DNA of 8,602 bases from Anaerolineae bacterium (GTDB lineage Bacteria > Chloroflexota > Anaerolineae > J102), in assembly GCA_026985975.1 (NCBI GenBank), contig JALSPL010000427.1:1-8602 (forward strand). Direction: 5' to 3'. The notes below the pieces were generated by a model that saw only the letters and a program-made list of their open reading frames with translations, did no database searches and had not been told where the DNA came from. Position numbers and translations under genes: made by a program. Each line of letters opens with the position of its first letter. Positions within the stretch are counted from its first letter, which is position 1. Below are positions 6,715 through 8,602 of the stretch, piece after piece.

Positions 6715-6778
6715 GACCTCCGAGATCTTTCTGGAGCGCTTCCCTGGTGACAGGCGCGACTGGCTCGGGGGTCTTTTT
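6715..6778 (+). terminator. Nested terminator/attenuator between rpsB and tsf
   Basis: GACCTCCGAG (6715-6724) pairs with CTCGGGGGTC (6764-6773) over 10 bp with one G-U wobble, followed by TTTTT (6774-6778). The 39-nt apical region contains its own hairpin, CCTG-GTGA-CAGG (6743-6754), with a GNRA-type loop. Because tsf follows without an obvious promoter, partial termination (attenuation) is likelier than a complete stop. Confidence 0.7.
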
Positions 6779-6850
6779 ACGCCTTATGGGACGTCATCGA
6801 CGCCCACAATTTAACACAACGCTTATTGATTTTTCAGGAGAATAGAAATT

Positions 6851-7450
6851 ATGGAAATTACAACGCAAATGGTCAAGGAGTTGCGCCAGGCGACCGGCGC
6901 CGGCATTCTTGATTGCCGCAATGCTTTGCAGGCTGCCAATGGCGATTTTGAACAGGCTGTCACCGCATTGCGGGAGAAGGGCCTGGCCGCCGCAGCCAAA
7001 AAAGCCAGCCGTGAGGCCAAAGAAGGTCTCGTCGGGCACTATGTGCATCCTGGCGCCAAGATGGCCGCCATCATCGAAGTCAACTGCGAGACGGACTTCG
7101 TGGCCCGCACGCCCGAGTTTCAGGCTTTGGTGAAGGATCTGGCCATGCAGGTTGTGGCCGCCCGTCCCCGCTGGCTCAGCCCCGAGGATGTTCCCGCCGA
7201 GGTGCTGGAGCAGGAAAAGGCCATCTACCGCAAGCAATTGGAAGAGGAAGGCAAACCCGCCCACATCATGGATCGCATCATCGAAGGCAAGATCAAGAAA
7301 TTCTACGAAGAAACCTGCCTGCTGGAGCAGCCTTTCATCAAGGATGGCAGCGTCACCATCAAGGAGCTGGTGACCAATGCCGTCGCCCGGCTGGGTGAAA
7401 ATATCAGGATTCGCCGCTTCGCACGTTTTGAAGTCGGCGTCGAGGACTAA
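6851..7450 (+). CDS. tsf: Elongation factor Ts, short form
   Basis: EF-Ts is the cytoplasmic nucleotide exchange factor that releases GDP from EF-Tu. The 199-aa product has the N-terminal UBA-like domain with LRQATGAGILDCRNAL (11-26) and the core signature NCETDFVART (78-87), whose TDF element inserts into EF-Tu. The remainder, including IMDRIIEGKIKKFYEETCLLEQPF, matches the C-terminal core. E. coli EF-Ts has about 283 aa. This one is close in size to the Thermus thermophilus form (about 196 aa), so the second core subdomain and coiled-coil insertion appear to be missing. AGGAG at 6836-6840, 10 nt before the ATG, supports the start. The gene lies downstream of rpsB in the conserved order. Confidence 0.96.
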   Translation: MEITTQMVKELRQATGAGILDCRNALQAANGDFEQAVTALREKGLAAAAKKASREAKEGLVGHYVHPGAKMAAIIEVNCETDFVARTPEFQALVKDLAMQVVAARPRWLSPEDVPAEVLEQEKAIYRKQLEEEGKPAHIMDRIIEGKIKKFYEETCLLEQPFIKDGSVTIKELVTNAVARLGENIRIRRFARFEVGVED

Positions 7451-7462
7451 GCAGCCAATCAA

Positions 7463-7496
7463 GGCCTGGAAATCTCGTTGATTTCCGGGTCTTTTT
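7463..7496 (+). terminator. Strong intrinsic terminator after tsf
   Basis: GGCCTGGAAATC (7463-7474) pairs with GATTTCCGGGTC (7480-7491) in a 12-bp stem with two G-U pairs and a TCGTT loop, followed by TTTTT. It begins 13 nt after the tsf stop and ends 43 nt before the pyrH start. The 3' arm and T-run (GGGTCTTTTT) are identical to those of the rpsB-tsf hairpin. Confidence 0.85.
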
Positions 7497-7539
7497 GTTA
7501 ATCTCCTCTTGCACTCTCACGCTTATTGGAACAATGAAC

Positions 7540-8256
7540 ATGCCTGAGTTGAAATATCATCGCATATTGCTCAAACTGGGCGGCGAAGCCATGGCCGGAC
7601 CCAATGGTTTCGGCATTGATCCCGCACAGGCGGAGGTGTTGGCGCGCAAGGTTAAAGAGGTCCATGATCTCGGCGTGCAGGTGGCGGTTGTGATTGGCGC
7701 CGGCAATTTGTGGCGCGGCGCGCAGGGGTTGGCGCTGGGCATGGAGCGCACGACCGCAGATCATATGGGGATGCTGGCCACGGTGATGAATGCGCTGGCT
7801 CTGCAGGACGCGCTGGAGCGGGCGGGCGTGGTCACCCGGGTGCAGACCGCCATCGAGATGAAAGCCATTGCCGAGCCCTATATCCGCGGCCGGGCCGTGC
7901 GGCATCTGGAAAAGGGACGGGTGGTCATCCTGGGAGCGGGGACAGGCAACCCCTATTTCACCACCGACACAGCCGGGGCGTTGCGGGCCATGGAGATAGA
8001 CGCCGAGGTGCTGATCAAAGCCACCAAGGTGGACGGCGTTTATGATGGCGATCCCAAGCTGGATCCCACCGCCAGGCGCTATGATCATCTTTCTTACATC
8101 GATGCGGTCAACAAGCGGCTCAAGGTGATGGACAGCACCGCCATCACGCTGTGCATGGATAATGATCTGCCCATTATCGTTCTGAATTTATGGCAGGAGC
8201 ATGCGCTGACGCGGACGGTTGCGGGCGAATCGGTAGGGACGCTGATTTACAAATAG
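7540..8256 (+). CDS. pyrH: Uridylate (UMP) kinase
   Basis: UMP kinase of the amino-acid-kinase fold phosphorylates UMP to UDP using ATP in pyrimidine synthesis; bacterial enzymes are typically hexamers regulated by GTP and UTP. The product has 238 aa, the usual length. Visible motifs are ILLKLGGEAMAG (phosphate-binding, near residues 9-20), VIGAGNLWRG (51-60), MERTTADHMGMLATVMNALAL, and GTGNPYFTTDTA (134-145) with the substrate-binding TTDT. KATKVDGVYDGDPK follows. Most relatives read GGGN and LSGEAL where this one has GAGN and LGGEAM, which are conservative changes. The start is uncertain by two codons: ATG 7540 has a weak GGA 9 nt upstream, and ATG 7534 is also possible. No separate promoter is evident after the tsf terminator. 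Confidence 0.95.
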   Translation: MPELKYHRILLKLGGEAMAGPNGFGIDPAQAEVLARKVKEVHDLGVQVAVVIGAGNLWRGAQGLALGMERTTADHMGMLATVMNALALQDALERAGVVTRVQTAIEMKAIAEPYIRGRAVRHLEKGRVVILGAGTGNPYFTTDTAGALRAMEIDAEVLIKATKVDGVYDGDPKLDPTARRYDHLSYIDAVNKRLKVMDSTAITLCMDNDLPIIVLNLWQEHALTRTVAGESVGTLIYK

Positions 8257-8276
8257 AAGATGCTGACCTTGTGGCG

Positions 8277-8311
8277 GGCCGAGTGAACAGGATTCATTCG
8301 GCCTGTTTTTT
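8277..8311 (+). terminator. Intrinsic terminator after pyrH
   Basis: GGCCGAGTGAA (8277-8287) pairs with TTCATTCGGCC (8293-8303) in an 11-bp stem with one G-U pair and a CAGGA loop, followed by TGTTTTTT. It lies 20 nt after the pyrH stop and is the clearest terminator in the cluster. Confidence 0.88.
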
Positions 8312-8353
8312 ATTTTTCCTCGACCTCTTGTAAAATGGATGACGCGGTGACTG

Positions 8354-8381
8354 TTGTCGTCATCTTCGATGAAATTATTTT
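8354..8381 (+). promoter_or_regulatory. Weak candidate promoter for frr
   Basis: TTGTCG (8354-8359) and TATTTT (8376-8381) are separated by 16 nt, each matching consensus at 4 of 6 positions. The strong terminator after pyrH implies that frr needs its own promoter somewhere in 8312-8440. This is the best pair I see, but it is not convincing alone. The -35 box overlaps one arm of a 7-bp inverted repeat (8338-8344 with 8358-8364). Confidence 0.3.
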
Positions 8382-8456
8382 CCCCTTGCGGCCACGCCAG
8401 GCCCGCAGCAAAACGCCTGTAATGACGTAAGATCTGTCTAAAAAAGGAGTTCCGCC

Positions 8457-8602
8457 ATGATCAACGAAGTCAAAGAAGAAGCCAAAGAACGCATGGAGGG
8501 TGCGGTGAAGGTGCTGATTTATGATCTATCCGCCATTCGCACCGGACGGGCCTCACCGGCGCTGTTGGATCATGTGAAGGTGGATTATTACGGGACGCCT
8601 AC
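8457..8602 (+). CDS. frr: Ribosome recycling factor, N-terminal part
   Basis: RRF works with EF-G to split the post-termination ribosome. The 48 codons present begin MINEVKEEAKERMEGAV and contain the family hallmark IRTGRASPALLD followed by VDYYGTP. The start is firm: AAGGAG (8444-8449) lies 7 nt before the ATG. The gene continues beyond the window; the full protein is usually about 185 aa. Its place after pyrH is the standard bacterial order. Confidence 0.95.
   Translation, partial: MINEVKEEAKERMEGAVKVLIYDLSAIRTGRASPALLDHVKVDYYGTP

Noticed and set aside
7495..7539. Upstream in-frame TTG start of pyrH at 7495
   Set aside because: It sits inside the T-run of the tsf terminator, has no Shine-Dalgarno, and would add residues absent from the UMP kinase family.
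8335..8430. A 31-codon frame starting MDDAVTVVVIFDEII between pyrH and frr
   Set aside because: It has no Shine-Dalgarno, begins right after the pyrH terminator, and spans the likely frr promoter region. The composition is plausible, but one short frame is not evidence. Conservation in relatives would change this view.

Overview
The window is a stretch of ordinary bacterial chromosome. It is GC-rich in coding regions, and nearly every gene lies on the + strand. The best inference is a member of the Chloroflexota (Anaerolineae-like) or a relative. The reasons are a short Thermus-type EF-Ts of 199 aa, a long acidic tail on ribosomal protein S2, a universal-stress-domain/DUF389 fusion, and the general codon style. 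This is inferred from gene content; no rRNA or other phylogenetic marker was compared.

Layout. Positions 1-79 hold the first 26 codons of an unrecognised leftward gene, with a near-consensus promoter (TTGACA, 17 bp, TAAAAT on the - strand). Positions 91-475 are a non-coding divergent intergenic region. Positions 476-3568 encode a 1030-aa UvrD/PcrA-type superfamily 1 helicase that carries a complete DEDDh (DnaQ-like) 3'-5' exonuclease inside its second half. Thirty-two bases later, 3601-5505 encodes a 634-aa protein with two universal-stress-protein-like domains followed by a multi-spanning DUF389 membrane domain. From 5587 on comes the classical translation/nucleotide cluster rpsB - tsf - pyrH - frr (S2, EF-Ts, UMP kinase, ribosome recycling factor); frr is cut off by the window end.

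How it works together. rpsB has its own good promoter (TTGCAT-17-TATACT) and a structured leader of about 140 nt. Each junction inside the cluster (rpsB/tsf, tsf/pyrH, pyrH/frr) contains a hairpin plus T-run, which suggests stepwise attenuation of a read-through operon instead of one uniform message. The helicase and the Usp-DUF389 gene look translationally linked through an ATGA overlap and an 8-codon mini-ORF, but there is no evident functional link between them.

I see no CRISPR array, mobile element, tRNA or rRNA. Nothing here is clearly a new multi-gene system. The most unusual items are the helicase-exonuclease fusion with an extra unassigned segment, the reinitiation-like junction at 3565-3601, and the dense RNA structure around the rpsB cluster.
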